DNA of 64,000 bases from CADEED01 sp963842515 (GCA_963842515.1 CAWJGO010000001.1:1458937-1522936), one strand, 5' to 3'; numbered from the stretch's first letter, positions 43,624 to 52,785 are shown. A program made the numbers and translations. The notes: a model not told the origin generated them from the sequence alone.

Positions 43624-44676
43624 ATGAAACGACTCCCCGAACTCTTCGTGCTTGCTGCGACTGCGCTCGTCTCCGCGGGTTTCGCGGCTGACCCTGAGGC
43701 GCCTCCGGCGATTCCGGCCGAGATCACCGCCATGCTGCTGGAGCACCGCGGCGAGTGGCGTACCGACGGTTGGATCATTGAAGGCGAGAAACGCACGCCA
43801 GTGAAGGCGAAGTGGGAGTGCAAGGCCGCCGTCAATGGCGTGGGAAATGTATGCTCCTGGTATCACGAATGGGTCGATAGACCCCATGACTCCGCGCTCG
43901 ACATCATGGGCTACGACCCTGGCGCCAAGGTGTTGAGGATGCAGCGCGTCAATGACACGGGGCTTATGGGCCCGGGGGCTCAGGTCACCGTGCGCGGCAA
44001 CACCATGACGGTCGTGCGGGAATCCAAGAGCGAAGACGGCAAGCCCAGAGTGATGCGCAACGAAATCGTCGTCACGAAGCCCGGCGAATGGGACCAGCAC
44101 ATCACGTTCGAGGAAGATGGGAAACGGGTGCGCGAGTGGCGCCTGACCCAACGACGGACTGCTACGAGCGCAGCGGGGGTGCCATCGCCCGGGCCTTCAC
44201 CGTCGCGCACGCCGACCACCGAAATCCCCGTCGACGCCGTCGCGTGGCTCCAGGGTCAACGCGGAACGTGGCGCAGCGAGGGGCTGATCATCAACGGCGA
44301 GAAACGCACAAAGGCTCATGCCACCTGGGAGTGCAAAGCCGCGGCGAACGGCGTTGGAAACGTGTGCACGTGGAATCACGAATGGACCGACCGCCCGCAC
44401 GACTCGGCGCTCGAAATTTCAGGTTACGACCCACGCCTGAAGATGTTGAGCATCACACGGGTCAGCGACAACGGGATCATGGGTGAGGCCGTCACCGTCA
44501 CCGTGCGAGGAAACAGGGTGACCGCGCAGCGGCAGATGATGGAGAACGACAAGCCCGCCGTCATGCACAACGAAGTCGTGGCGAAGTCGCCGGACGAACG
44601 GTCGCAACGGATGTGGGTAGAGGTGGACGGCAAGGTCGTGCGCGAGTTCATCATCACGCACCGGCGCGTCAAATGA
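43624..44676 (+). CDS. Secreted protein with two tandem copies of an unrecognised domain
   Basis: A 350-residue protein with a signal peptide (LFVLAATALVSAGFAADP). Two homologous units of about 150 residues follow, joined by a proline/serine/threonine linker (GVPSPGPSPSRTPTTE). Each unit has the pattern RGEWRTDGWIIEGEKRTPVK or RGTWRSEGLIINGEKRT. Each then has WECKAAxNGVGNVC followed by W, HEW, DRPHDSAL, a GYDP loop, VTVRGN, the VMxNE motif and a closing KVVREF-type strand. Each unit has one cysteine pair 11 residues apart, likely a disulfide. The fold looks like an all-beta lipocalin or DUF1579-type barrel, but that is a guess. AAGGA precedes the ATG. Function unknown. Confidence 0.75.
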   Translation: MKRLPELFVLAATALVSAGFAADPEAPPAIPAEITAMLLEHRGEWRTDGWIIEGEKRTPVKAKWECKAAVNGVGNVCSWYHEWVDRPHDSALDIMGYDPGAKVLRMQRVNDTGLMGPGAQVTVRGNTMTVVRESKSEDGKPRVMRNEIVVTKPGEWDQHITFEEDGKRVREWRLTQRRTATSAAGVPSPGPSPSRTPTTEIPVDAVAWLQGQRGTWRSEGLIINGEKRTKAHATWECKAAANGVGNVCTWNHEWTDRPHDSALEISGYDPRLKMLSITRVSDNGIMGEAVTVTVRGNRVTAQRQMMENDKPAVMHNEVVAKSPDERSQRMWVEVDGKVVREFIITHRRVK

Positions 44677-44703
44677 CGCGCCGATGTCCGCCTGCTGACG
44701 TAG

Positions 44704-45438
44704 TTAGGGCTTCTTGGCGGGCGGCGGCGCCGGCGCCGCTGCTGTCGGCGCGCTTTCCTTGGCGACGAGGAACTTCACGAGATCGATGAGCTGCACGGAA
44801 GTTTCCACGCTCTCGTTGTGCACGCGGTACTTTCCATTGACTACGATCGTCGGCGTGCCGCTCACCTGCATGGCGCGAATCTGCCCGTCGGCCTGGCGCA
44901 TCTTGAGGTCCACGGCGAAGGATTTCGAGGCGGTCACGAAATCCGCTGCCTTGACGCCGGCTACGCGCTGATAAAACTTCGCGGCGTCGTCGATGGTGGG
45001 CAGCTTGGTCTTCAGGCGGCGCGTGACCGGGTCGGCAACGGCGAGCTCACCCGTGGTCCAGATGGCGTCGTACATGGCATCGTTTGCCTTATCGGCGATG
45101 CCCATGGTCTGCGCGGTGATGTACGCGCGCTGGAACATCGGCCAGGCCTCCGCGGCATTCCACGATGCCGGCAGGTAGACGAGCTGCGCATTGGGCGGCA
45201 GTGCCGCCTTGAGCCTCTTCATGGTCGGGCGGAATTGATTGCACGCCGGGCATCCGTATGAAAAAACTTCGAGCACTTCAACCTTGCCCCCGGCAACGTT
45301 GGTCCGTTGGGTAGGAATGACCGTGTAATGCTTCCCTGCTTCCCAGGAGGGGGATTGCGCGGATGCAAAGCCGGCGAGTCCGGCCAAGGCCACTCCGACA
45401 AAAGCGCGGAAGGCGAGGGCGAGCAAATTACGTGTCAT
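44704..45438 (-). CDS. dsbA: Thiol:disulfide interchange protein DsbA
   Basis: Periplasmic disulfide oxidase. The 244 residues include a signal peptide (VGVALAGLAGFASA). The thioredoxin-fold active site is CPAC (C63 and C66), differing from CPHC in E. coli DsbA, and the cis-proline loop is VSGTPTIVVNGKYRV. The C-terminal tail is alanine/proline-rich. AAGGTCC lies upstream of the start. It is divergent from aspS and converges with the secreted duplicated-domain gene, whose product has two probable disulfides and could be a substrate. Confidence 0.92.
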   Translation of the reverse strand: MTRNLLALAFRAFVGVALAGLAGFASAQSPSWEAGKHYTVIPTQRTNVAGGKVEVLEVFSYGCPACNQFRPTMKRLKAALPPNAQLVYLPASWNAAEAWPMFQRAYITAQTMGIADKANDAMYDAIWTTGELAVADPVTRRLKTKLPTIDDAAKFYQRVAGVKAADFVTASKSFAVDLKMRQADGQIRAMQVSGTPTIVVNGKYRVHNESVETSVQLIDLVKFLVAKESAPTAAAPAPPPAKKP

Positions 45439-45595
45439 GTTTGGACCTTGAAAAGAGCGCCGGAGTGGCGCGAAGTCTGCCGTGGTGATGGGGGGTTGCC
45501 AAGGAAGATAAACAGCATGATGAATCGGCTTTCCTGACTTGTACCTGAACCGTTAACATCGCCGCCCTTTCTCACGCGCAAGCTGCAAGGTTTCC

Positions 45596-47371
45596 ATGCG
45601 TTCTCACTACTGCGGCCAGGTCAACGAAAAGCTGGTCGGTCAAGAGGTTACGGTTGCCGGCTGGGTCCATCGCCGCCGCGACCATGGCGGCGTCATATTC
45701 GCCGACCTGCGCGACCGTGAAGGCCTCCTGCAGGTGGTATTCGACCCGGACAACCAGGCCCAGTTCAACGAGGCGGAGAAGCTGCGCAACGAGTTCGTGG
45801 TGACGGTGCGCGGCCTGGTGCGCGAGCGGCCCGCCGGCACGGCCAACGCCAACCTCGCCTCGGGCAAGGTGGAGCTGCTGGCGCGCGAGCTCGTCACGCT
45901 CAACCGTTCCGAGCCGCTGCCGTTCCAGCTCGACGAGCACGTCAGCGAGGAAGTGCGCCTCAAATATCGCTACATCGACCTGCGTCGCGAGGACATGAGC
46001 AAGCGCCTGCGCCTGCGTCACAAGATCACGCGCGCCATGCGCCACTATCTCGATGACGCCGGGTTCGTCGACATCGAAACACCGGTGTTGACCAAAGCGA
46101 CGCCCGAAGGCGCGCGCGATTACCTCGTGCCTTCGCGCACCCACGCTGGCAAGTTCTTCGCGTTGCCGCAGTCGCCGCAGATCTTCAAGCAGTTGCTCAT
46201 GGTGGCGGGCTTCGATCGCTACTACCAGATCGTGAAATGCTTCCGCGACGAAGACCTGCGCGCCGATCGGCAGCCCGAGTTCACGCAGCTCGACATCGAG
46301 ACCGCGTTCCTCAGCCAGGACCAGATCATGGAGCTCATGGAGCAGCTGACGCGGCACTTCTTCAAGGATGGCATCGGCGTCGAGCTCGGCAATCCGTTTC
46401 CGCGCATGGGCTATGCAGAAGCCATGCGGCGTTTCGGTTCCGACAAGCCCGACCTGCGCAACCCGCTCGAGCTCGTCGACGTGGCGGATCTCGTCGCCGG
46501 CTGCGACTTCAAGGTGTTCGCCGGTCCGGCTAAAGATCCCAAGGGCCGCGTGGCCGCGCTGCGCGTGCCGGGCGGCGGCGCGATGCCGCGTTCGCAGATC
46601 GACGACTACACCGCTTTCGTGGCGCGATACGGCGCGAAGGGTCTCGCGTATATCAAGGTCAATGAAACGGCGAAGGGCAAAGACGGCCTGCAATCGCCCA
46701 TCGTGAAATTCCTCTCCGACGAGTCGGTGAAGGGCATCCTCGAGCGCACCGGCGCGAAAGATGGCGACCTCATTTTCTTCGGTGCGGATTCCGCGAAGGT
46801 AGTTAGCGACGCCATCGGCGCGCTGCGCCTGAAGGTGGGCGTGGACCAGAAGCTCACCAGCGAAGGCTGGAAGCCGCTGTGGGTGGTCAATTTTCCGATG
46901 TTCGACTGGGACCCGGACGAGAAGCGCTGGGTGGCCATGCATCACCCGTTCACCGCGCCGGTCAGCGACGACGTGGCGGCGCTCAAGGCCAAGCCGGATG
47001 GCGCGCTCGCCAAGGCCTACGACCTCGTGCTCAACGGCAGTGAAATCGCCGGTGGTTCGGTGCGTATCTACCGCCAGGACATGCAGTCCGCGGTGTTCGA
47101 GCTGTTGGGCATCGGCGCCGAAGAAGCGCAGCTCAAGTTCGGCTTCCTGCTCGATGCGTTGAAGTACGGCGCACCGCCACATGGCGGCATCGCGTTCGGG
47201 CTCGATCGCCTGGTCATGCACATGGCCGGCACCGACAGCATCCGCGACGTCATTGCGTTCCCGAAGACGCAGACGGCCGCCGATCCGCTCACCGACGCAC
47301 CCACCGAGATCAGCGAGAAGCAGCTGCGCGAGGTTCATATCCGGGTGAGGACGGCGCCGGCACCTAGCTGA
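45596..47371 (+). CDS. aspS: Aspartyl-tRNA synthetase AspS
   Basis: Class II aminoacyl-tRNA synthetase of 591 residues. An N-terminal OB-fold anticodon domain (VTVAGWVHRRRDHGGVIFADL) is followed by motif 1, motif 2 (FRDEDLRADRQPEFTQLD) and the bacterial GAD insertion domain. Motif 3 is HGGIAFGLDRLVM. The IRDVIAFPKTQTAADPLTDA end is typical. The N-terminus MRSHYCGQVNEKLVG is canonical. Confidence 0.98.
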   Translation: MRSHYCGQVNEKLVGQEVTVAGWVHRRRDHGGVIFADLRDREGLLQVVFDPDNQAQFNEAEKLRNEFVVTVRGLVRERPAGTANANLASGKVELLARELVTLNRSEPLPFQLDEHVSEEVRLKYRYIDLRREDMSKRLRLRHKITRAMRHYLDDAGFVDIETPVLTKATPEGARDYLVPSRTHAGKFFALPQSPQIFKQLLMVAGFDRYYQIVKCFRDEDLRADRQPEFTQLDIETAFLSQDQIMELMEQLTRHFFKDGIGVELGNPFPRMGYAEAMRRFGSDKPDLRNPLELVDVADLVAGCDFKVFAGPAKDPKGRVAALRVPGGGAMPRSQIDDYTAFVARYGAKGLAYIKVNETAKGKDGLQSPIVKFLSDESVKGILERTGAKDGDLIFFGADSAKVVSDAIGALRLKVGVDQKLTSEGWKPLWVVNFPMFDWDPDEKRWVAMHHPFTAPVSDDVAALKAKPDGALAKAYDLVLNGSEIAGGSVRIYRQDMQSAVFELLGIGAEEAQLKFGFLLDALKYGAPPHGGIAFGLDRLVMHMAGTDSIRDVIAFPKTQTAADPLTDAPTEISEKQLREVHIRVRTAPAPS

Positions 47372-47383
47372 TAGGCTGCCCCG

Positions 47384-48031
47384 GTGGCCAGCGAACGGAC
47401 TGCGGCGATTTTCGTACATGGCTTGTGGTTGACGGGCGTGGAGTCCGCGCTGCTGCGCCGGCGTATCAGCGCGCGTCATGGCTTCGCCTGCCACAGTTTC
47501 GCCTACCGCACCGTGGGCTCATCGGTGCAACCCGTGCTCGAGAAGCTGGCGCAATTCGTCAGCCGCATCGATGCCGACCGCGTGCACTTCGTTGGTCACA
47601 GCCTGGGCGGCATCGTGCTGCATCGTTACTTCGAGAGCGCGAAGGATCTGCCGCCGGGGCGCGTGGTCTTTCTCGGCTCACCCACCGTGAAGAGCAAGAC
47701 CGCCGAGCGCGTGGGACGCCTGCCGGTGTTTCGCTCGATGATTGGCCGCATGGTGGCGGACGAGCTCGTGCAGCCCACCGCCGCGCGCGAGTGGCGTTGC
47801 GATCGCGAGCTCGGCTGCATCGCCGGCACGCGGCCGATGGGTCTCGGCCGATTCTTCGCGAAATTCGACGAAGACTGCGACGGCACCATCGGCGTCAGCG
47901 AGACCAAACTACCCGGCTACAGCGCGCATCTCACCCTGCCCGTGAGTCACATGGGTATGCTGTTGTCCACGGACGTCGCCCACCAGGTTGGCGAGTTCCT
48001 TGCGAACGGCTGCTTCAAGACTGAGCTCTGA
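47384..48031 (+). CDS. Alpha/beta hydrolase, lipase-like
   Basis: A 215-residue hydrolase of the small lipase/esterase type. The start is GTG 47384, 12 bases after aspS. It opens with the oxyanion strand IFVHGLWLTG, and the nucleophile is S73 in VGHSLGG. The likely acid is in FDEDCDGTIGV and the histidine in PVSHMGML. There is no signal peptide. The stop codon lies inside a dispersed repeat. The substrate is unknown. Confidence 0.85.
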   Translation: MASERTAAIFVHGLWLTGVESALLRRRISARHGFACHSFAYRTVGSSVQPVLEKLAQFVSRIDADRVHFVGHSLGGIVLHRYFESAKDLPPGRVVFLGSPTVKSKTAERVGRLPVFRSMIGRMVADELVQPTAAREWRCDRELGCIAGTRPMGLGRFFAKFDEDCDGTIGVSETKLPGYSAHLTLPVSHMGMLLSTDVAHQVGEFLANGCFKTEL

Positions 48032-48065
48032 CCCCTTTTGCTAGGAAATGGGGTCTGACCCCATT
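48027..48065 (-). repeat. 39-bp dispersed palindromic repeat, copy 2
   Basis: On the minus strand it has the same AATGGGGTCAGACCCCATT core as 10808-10846, with 36 of 39 positions identical. It supplies the TGA of the hydrolase on the plus strand (48029-48031) and the TAG of the methyltransferase on the minus strand (48041-48043), whose last residues MGSDPIS are encoded by the repeat. Confidence 0.85.
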
Positions 48066-49024
48066 TTCACGGCCTGCACGAACGCGTCGGTGGTCGTGAG
48101 GTCGCGATCCGGAATCGCGCGGAACTGCGATGCGAGCTGCTTGCGCTTCACACCGGAGGCGCGGCGCACGAGCTGCTCGCTGACGATGCGGAACCCTGTT
48201 TTCTCCATGAGCTCGACGTGCGTGGAATAGGGCAGGCGATTGATGAGCCAGACGTCCTTGCCGCGTACCAGCTTCCACATGAAATTCGAATAGGCCCAAT
48301 GGCCGTTCCACTCGCTGGCCGAGTTGTGGCACTTGAAGTCGATCTGGTGCGACATGTATGCGCCTGGTTTGAGCCAGGCGTACATGGCGCGGTAAACCTC
48401 CGGTAGGCCATCGACGTGCTCGAGCGTCGCCTGTGAGTACACGAGATCGAGCGTCTCGTGCTCGACCGCGCCCGCGGTGCTCCACGGCGCGCGATACTGG
48501 ATCATGGAATCCTTCGCATCGGTGCGCTGGATCGATTCGCGCACGCGCTCCAGGCGCCCAGGCTCGAGCGCCGCGCGCAGGCGGTCCGGCGTGAGGATAT
48601 GGCCGGGGAAGCGATAGTCAGCGAGCGTCGGTCCGACGCGCGGATATTCGCTGGCATCGGGAATGCCAGCCTGCGCGCGAAACAGCTCCACGAGCCCATC
48701 GAAGATCGCCAGATTGCGCGGGGTGTTGGCGTGCGCCACCACGTCGAATGCGAAGTACCGCTCGACGCCGGTGAGCACCGCGGCGATGCCGATACCGATG
48801 GAGTCGCCCGGCCCGAGCTCCGCCACAGCGCGGGGATTCGTGTCCAGGTCGTTCGCGGCCGCGCTCATCAGGTGTCGCAGCCACACCGAATAGCAGTAGC
48901 GGGCTTCGATCGTGCCGTGCGTGCCAATGGAGTGGCGTTTGAAGACCCGCTGCACGGGGGGTAGCTGGGCGACACCGGGAATGAAGGTTGCCGCGTTGAA
49001 GAGGAGCCGCTTGGTGCTGATCAC
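48041..49024 (-). CDS. Class I SAM-dependent methyltransferase-like protein
   Basis: A 327-residue protein with a Rossmann-type methyltransferase core. The SAM-binding motif I is AVAELGPGDSIGIGIAAVL, and the acidic strand and post-motif HETLDLVYSQATLEHVDGLP resembles motif II. AMYAWLKPGAYMSHQID follows. GTG 49024 is chosen as start because the conserved-looking sequence begins there (ISTKRLLFNAATFIPG); the frame is open further upstream. The C-terminal MGSDPIS comes from an inserted repeat and is probably not ancestral. The substrate is unknown; many such proteins modify sugars or lipids. Confidence 0.75.
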   Translation of the reverse strand: MISTKRLLFNAATFIPGVAQLPPVQRVFKRHSIGTHGTIEARYCYSVWLRHLMSAAANDLDTNPRAVAELGPGDSIGIGIAAVLTGVERYFAFDVVAHANTPRNLAIFDGLVELFRAQAGIPDASEYPRVGPTLADYRFPGHILTPDRLRAALEPGRLERVRESIQRTDAKDSMIQYRAPWSTAGAVEHETLDLVYSQATLEHVDGLPEVYRAMYAWLKPGAYMSHQIDFKCHNSASEWNGHWAYSNFMWKLVRGKDVWLINRLPYSTHVELMEKTGFRIVSEQLVRRASGVKRKQLASQFRAIPDRDLTTTDAFVQAVKMGSDPIS

Positions 49025-49159
49025 GGTGCGAAGGGTCGCAGGGGCAGGGTCCGCGGGCTGTCGGTGAGCGTGCCGCCGCTTGTCGGACGCCGCCCCAGGT
49101 GCCGATGCGCTTACAATCGCCGGCGATTCGAGAGCGCCCCCTTCAATCGGAACCAAAAC

Positions 49160-50077
49160 ATGGACAACCGTCGTACGTTTCTTCAGCAATCTGTCGCCGC
49201 CGGTACCGCTGCCGCGTTGCTCGGCAACACGGCCGCCGCCGCCAAAAAACCTGCCGCCGCCGCACGCCGCAAATTCAAGCTGCGTTATGCCCCGCACTTC
49301 GGCATGTTCAAGGAGCACGCCGGTCCCGACCCCATCGCGCAACTCGAATTCATGGCCGCCCAGGGCTTCACCGCGCTCGAAGACAACGGCCTCATGGGCC
49401 GCCCGGTGGAAATGCAGCAGCGCATTGGCGAAACACTGGCGCGCCTCGGGATGACCATGGGCGTGTTCGTCATCGATGGCGGTGACAACTGGAAGCCTTC
49501 ACTCGCCACCGGGCTGCCCGAGTTCCGCGAAAAATTCCTCGAGACCTGCCGTGCGGCGGTGGACGTGGCAAAGCGCGTCAATGCGAAATGGGCCACCGTG
49601 GTACCGGGATACTTCGAACGCAAGCTGCCCATCGGAATCCAGACCGGGCATGTCATCGACACGCTGCGTGCCGGCGCCGCGATTCTCGCGCCTCACAACC
49701 TCACCATGGTGCTCGAGCCGCTCAGCGACAATCCGGACCTGTTCCTGCGCACTTCGGACCAGGCGTATGAGATCTGCCGCGCGGTAGATAGTCCGGCTTG
49801 CAAGATCCTCTACGACATGTATCACATGCAGCGCAACGAGGGTGACATCATCCAGCACATCAATGTCGCCTGGAACGAGATCGCCTATTTCCAGATCGGC
49901 GACAACCCGGGCCGCAAGGAACCCGGCACCGGCGAGATGAATTACCGCAATCTCTTCCGGCACATCAGTGGCAAGGGGTTCGACGGCGTGTTCGGCATGG
50001 AGCATGGCAACGCCAAGCCTGGCAAGGAAGGCGAACAGGCACTCATCGACGCGTACGTCGCCGCCGATTCGTTCTGA
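49160..50077 (+). CDS. Tat-exported TIM-barrel protein, hydroxypyruvate isomerase/sugar epimerase family
   Basis: A 305-residue xylose-isomerase-like TIM barrel. The start is ATG 49160, giving a twin-arginine signal (NRRTFLQQSVAAGTAAALLG). The barrel has LEFMAAQGFTALEDNG, GVFVIDGGDNW, a metal-site glutamate in TMVLEPLSDNP and KILYDMYHMQRNEGD, and a final EHGNAKPG. It is followed 11 bases later by a periplasmic c-type cytochrome/propeller gene, so the two probably act together on an exported sugar or aldehyde. The exact isomerase specificity is not readable. Confidence 0.85.
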   Translation: MDNRRTFLQQSVAAGTAAALLGNTAAAAKKPAAAARRKFKLRYAPHFGMFKEHAGPDPIAQLEFMAAQGFTALEDNGLMGRPVEMQQRIGETLARLGMTMGVFVIDGGDNWKPSLATGLPEFREKFLETCRAAVDVAKRVNAKWATVVPGYFERKLPIGIQTGHVIDTLRAGAAILAPHNLTMVLEPLSDNPDLFLRTSDQAYEICRAVDSPACKILYDMYHMQRNEGDIIQHINVAWNEIAYFQIGDNPGRKEPGTGEMNYRNLFRHISGKGFDGVFGMEHGNAKPGKEGEQALIDAYVAADSF

Positions 50078-50088
50078 GAGGTCTCATC

Positions 50089-52785
50089 ATGAACATGACT
50101 GCAAAGATGCAGCGCACGCTGCTGGTCGCCTTGTCCGCGTTCGCCACCGCGAGCGCCGCCGCCGAAGCACCGGCAGCCGGTGCGCCACCTTCACTGGTGC
50201 CGCTCGAAATCTTCGCCGTTCCCGAAGGGCTGGAAGTCACGTTGTGGGCGCGCTCGCCCATGCTCAAGAACCCGACCAACATCGACATCGATGCCGCAGG
50301 CCGCATCTGGGTGACCGAGGGCGTGAACTACCGCCGGCACAAGGAACGCGACCCGAAGGGTGATCGAGTGGTGGTGCTCGAGGACACCGATCGCGACGGC
50401 CGCGCCGACAAATCGACGACGTTCGTGCAGGAACCGACGCTCGTCGCGCCGCTCGGCATGGCGGTCATCGGCAACAAGGTCATCGTCTCGAACGCGCCCG
50501 ACCTCATCGTCTACACGGACGTCGACGGCGATCGCGTCTTCAATCCCGCCATCGACAAGCGCGAAGTGCTGCTCACGGGTTTCGACGGGCGCAATCACGA
50601 CCACGCACTGCACTCGGTCACGTTTGGCCCCGACGGCCGCTGGTATTTCAGCCAGGGCAATGCCGGCGCATTTTTCACCGATCGCGGCGGCAAGACCTTC
50701 CGCGTGGGCAGCGCCTATAACCCTGTGCCCGATGGCGGCGCGCAGGCCGTATTCGGCTATACGCCACTCAACTTCTCCGGGGCCAAGAGCGACGACGGCC
50801 ATGTCTATGTCGGCGGCTTCTCCGCCCGCATGCAGGCTGACGGCACGGGCGTCGAGATCCTCGGGTTCAACTTCCGCAACAGCTATGAGCAGACGGTCAC
50901 CAGCTTCGGCGACATTTTCCACAACGACAATGACGACCCGCCGGCTTGCCGCACCACGTATCTCATGGAGTACGGCAACCTCGGCTTCTTCTCGCGCGAC
51001 GGCAAACGTTTCTGGAACGCCGACCGCCGCCCGGGACAATCCATTCCCACTGCGGAATGGCGCCAGGAAGATCCCGGCGTGATTCCCTCGGGCGACGTGT
51101 ATGGCGGCGGGGCGCCAACCGGCATCGTGTTCAATGAAGGTGACGGGTTGGGCAAGAAATGGCGCGGGCTGCTGCTGTCGGCTGAAGCGGCGCGCAATAC
51201 GATCTTTGGATATTTCCCCAAGGCGCAGGGCGCCGGTTATCAGCTGGACCGGCTCAACTTCCTCACCAGCAATGCCGCGGAGCAGTTTGCCGGCACCGAC
51301 TTCAAGGGCGGCAAGGTCAACAGCGAAATTCAAACCTTTTTCCGGCCGTCCGATGTCGCTGTCGGGCCCGATGGCGCGATTTATGTCGCCGACTGGTTCG
51401 ATCCGCGCGTGGGTGGTCACGACGACAAGGACGACACGACCTCGGGGGCTATCTACCGCATCGCGCCCAAGGGTTTCAAACCCGTCATCCCCGTTTTCGA
51501 TCTTGCGACGATCGATGGGCAGATCACGGCGATCAGGAGCGCTGCGGTGAACGTTCGCGCTGCCGGGTTCAATGCACTCGCGGCGCGTGGCGCGGCCGCC
51601 ATCCCGGCGGTGCAAAAACTGCTCGACGATGAAAACCCGTTCATTCGTGCCCGTGCCGTGTGGCTGTTGAGTCGCCTGGGGCCATCGGGTGTGGCACAAG
51701 TCGAAGCGCTGCTCGCGGATAAAGACCCGATGATGCGCGTCGTGGCGTATCGCGCGTTGCGGCCGGTCAATCGTGCAGTGCCGAATGCGGCGCGCGTCGC
51801 GCGCGACGCCTCCGCCGCGGTGCGACGTGAGGTGGCGCTGTCGCTGCGGGATGTTCCCTTCGAAGTGTCACGCGATATCCTGCTTACGCTTGCGCAAGGG
51901 TACGATGGCAAGGACCGCAGCTATCTCGAAGCCTGGGGCATCGGTGCCACGCACAAGGAAGAGCAGCTCTATGCCGCGCTGACGGCTCCCGACAGCGATG
52001 CCGCCAAGTGGCCGGCTAACTATGCCGATCTGGCGTGGCGGCTCACGCCGCGCGCGGCGGTGCCGGCCTTCGCGGCGCGCGCCCGCGCCACGTCACTGCC
52101 GGTGACTGAACGCACCAAGGCGACAACGGCGCTGGGCTTCATCGCCACGCGCGACGCCGCCAACGCGCTGCTCGACATCGCCCAGCATGGCGGCACGGAC
52201 GTCAAACAGAACCCGGCGTTGTGGTGGCTCATCAACTACAAGGATTCGCGCTGGGCGGATAGCGGCATCGACGCCGAGCTCAAGCGGCGCGGCCTCTTTG
52301 ATCCCGACGCCGTGGCGATCAACGAAGTCACGGTGCCGGCACCGCCGGAGAAATCCACGCTGCCCGCGGTCGCGGATATCGCCAAACTACGTGGCGATGC
52401 GAAGCGTGGCGCGACAGCGGCCAGCGCCTGCCTCATGTGCCACCGTATCAAGGGGCAGGGCGTTGACTATGCGCCGGCGCTCGATGGCTTCGCGAGCCGG
52501 CAAACCCGTGACGTCGTAATCACCGCCATCGTCAATCCCTCGAACGATATCGCGCACGGCTATGACGGTGCCGAGGTCACGCTGCAGGATGGCCGCAAGG
52601 TCCACGGCGTCGTGCTGAGCGGTGGCAACCCCATGCTGGTGCAGAGCACAGGGGGAGTGACTCAGATGATCCCCGCCGCGCTCATCAAGGAACGAAAGCG
52701 GCTGGGCCGCTCGCTCATGCTCAGCGCCGATCAGCTAGGTCTCACCGCCCAGCAGGTGGCGGACATCGTCGCTTACCTCAAATAG
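50089..52785 (+). CDS. PVC-type beta-propeller/HEAT/cytochrome c dehydrogenase-like protein
   Basis: An 898-residue exported protein with a signal peptide (LLVALSAFATASAAAE). Residues of roughly 45-460 are a sorbosone-dehydrogenase-like beta-propeller (PEGLEVTLWARSPMLKNPTN, LEDTDRDGRAD, FGPDGRWYFSQGN, VGPDGAIYVADWFDP). HEAT-like repeats follow (about 480-700). The C-terminus is a single c-type heme domain with CLMCH at residues 781-785. This architecture is best known from Planctomycetes and Verrucomicrobia but also occurs in soil proteobacteria. It is co-oriented with and 11 bases after a Tat-exported TIM-barrel gene. Role: probable periplasmic oxidation of a sugar or alcohol with electrons to the respiratory chain. 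Confidence 0.85.
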   Translation: MNMTAKMQRTLLVALSAFATASAAAEAPAAGAPPSLVPLEIFAVPEGLEVTLWARSPMLKNPTNIDIDAAGRIWVTEGVNYRRHKERDPKGDRVVVLEDTDRDGRADKSTTFVQEPTLVAPLGMAVIGNKVIVSNAPDLIVYTDVDGDRVFNPAIDKREVLLTGFDGRNHDHALHSVTFGPDGRWYFSQGNAGAFFTDRGGKTFRVGSAYNPVPDGGAQAVFGYTPLNFSGAKSDDGHVYVGGFSARMQADGTGVEILGFNFRNSYEQTVTSFGDIFHNDNDDPPACRTTYLMEYGNLGFFSRDGKRFWNADRRPGQSIPTAEWRQEDPGVIPSGDVYGGGAPTGIVFNEGDGLGKKWRGLLLSAEAARNTIFGYFPKAQGAGYQLDRLNFLTSNAAEQFAGTDFKGGKVNSEIQTFFRPSDVAVGPDGAIYVADWFDPRVGGHDDKDDTTSGAIYRIAPKGFKPVIPVFDLATIDGQITAIRSAAVNVRAAGFNALAARGAAAIPAVQKLLDDENPFIRARAVWLLSRLGPSGVAQVEALLADKDPMMRVVAYRALRPVNRAVPNAARVARDASAAVRREVALSLRDVPFEVSRDILLTLAQGYDGKDRSYLEAWGIGATHKEEQLYAALTAPDSDAAKWPANYADLAWRLTPRAAVPAFAARARATSLPVTERTKATTALGFIATRDAANALLDIAQHGGTDVKQNPALWWLINYKDSRWADSGIDAELKRRGLFDPDAVAINEVTVPAPPEKSTLPAVADIAKLRGDAKRGATAASACLMCHRIKGQGVDYAPALDGFASRQTRDVVITAIVNPSNDIAHGYDGAEVTLQDGRKVHGVVLSGGNPMLVQSTGGVTQMIPAALIKERKRLGRSLMLSADQLGLTAQQVADIVAYLK

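Noticed and set aside
45572..47494. A 640-codon open frame on the minus strand opposite aspS
   Set aside because: Shadow of the strongly codon-biased aspS gene; no recognisable protein features.
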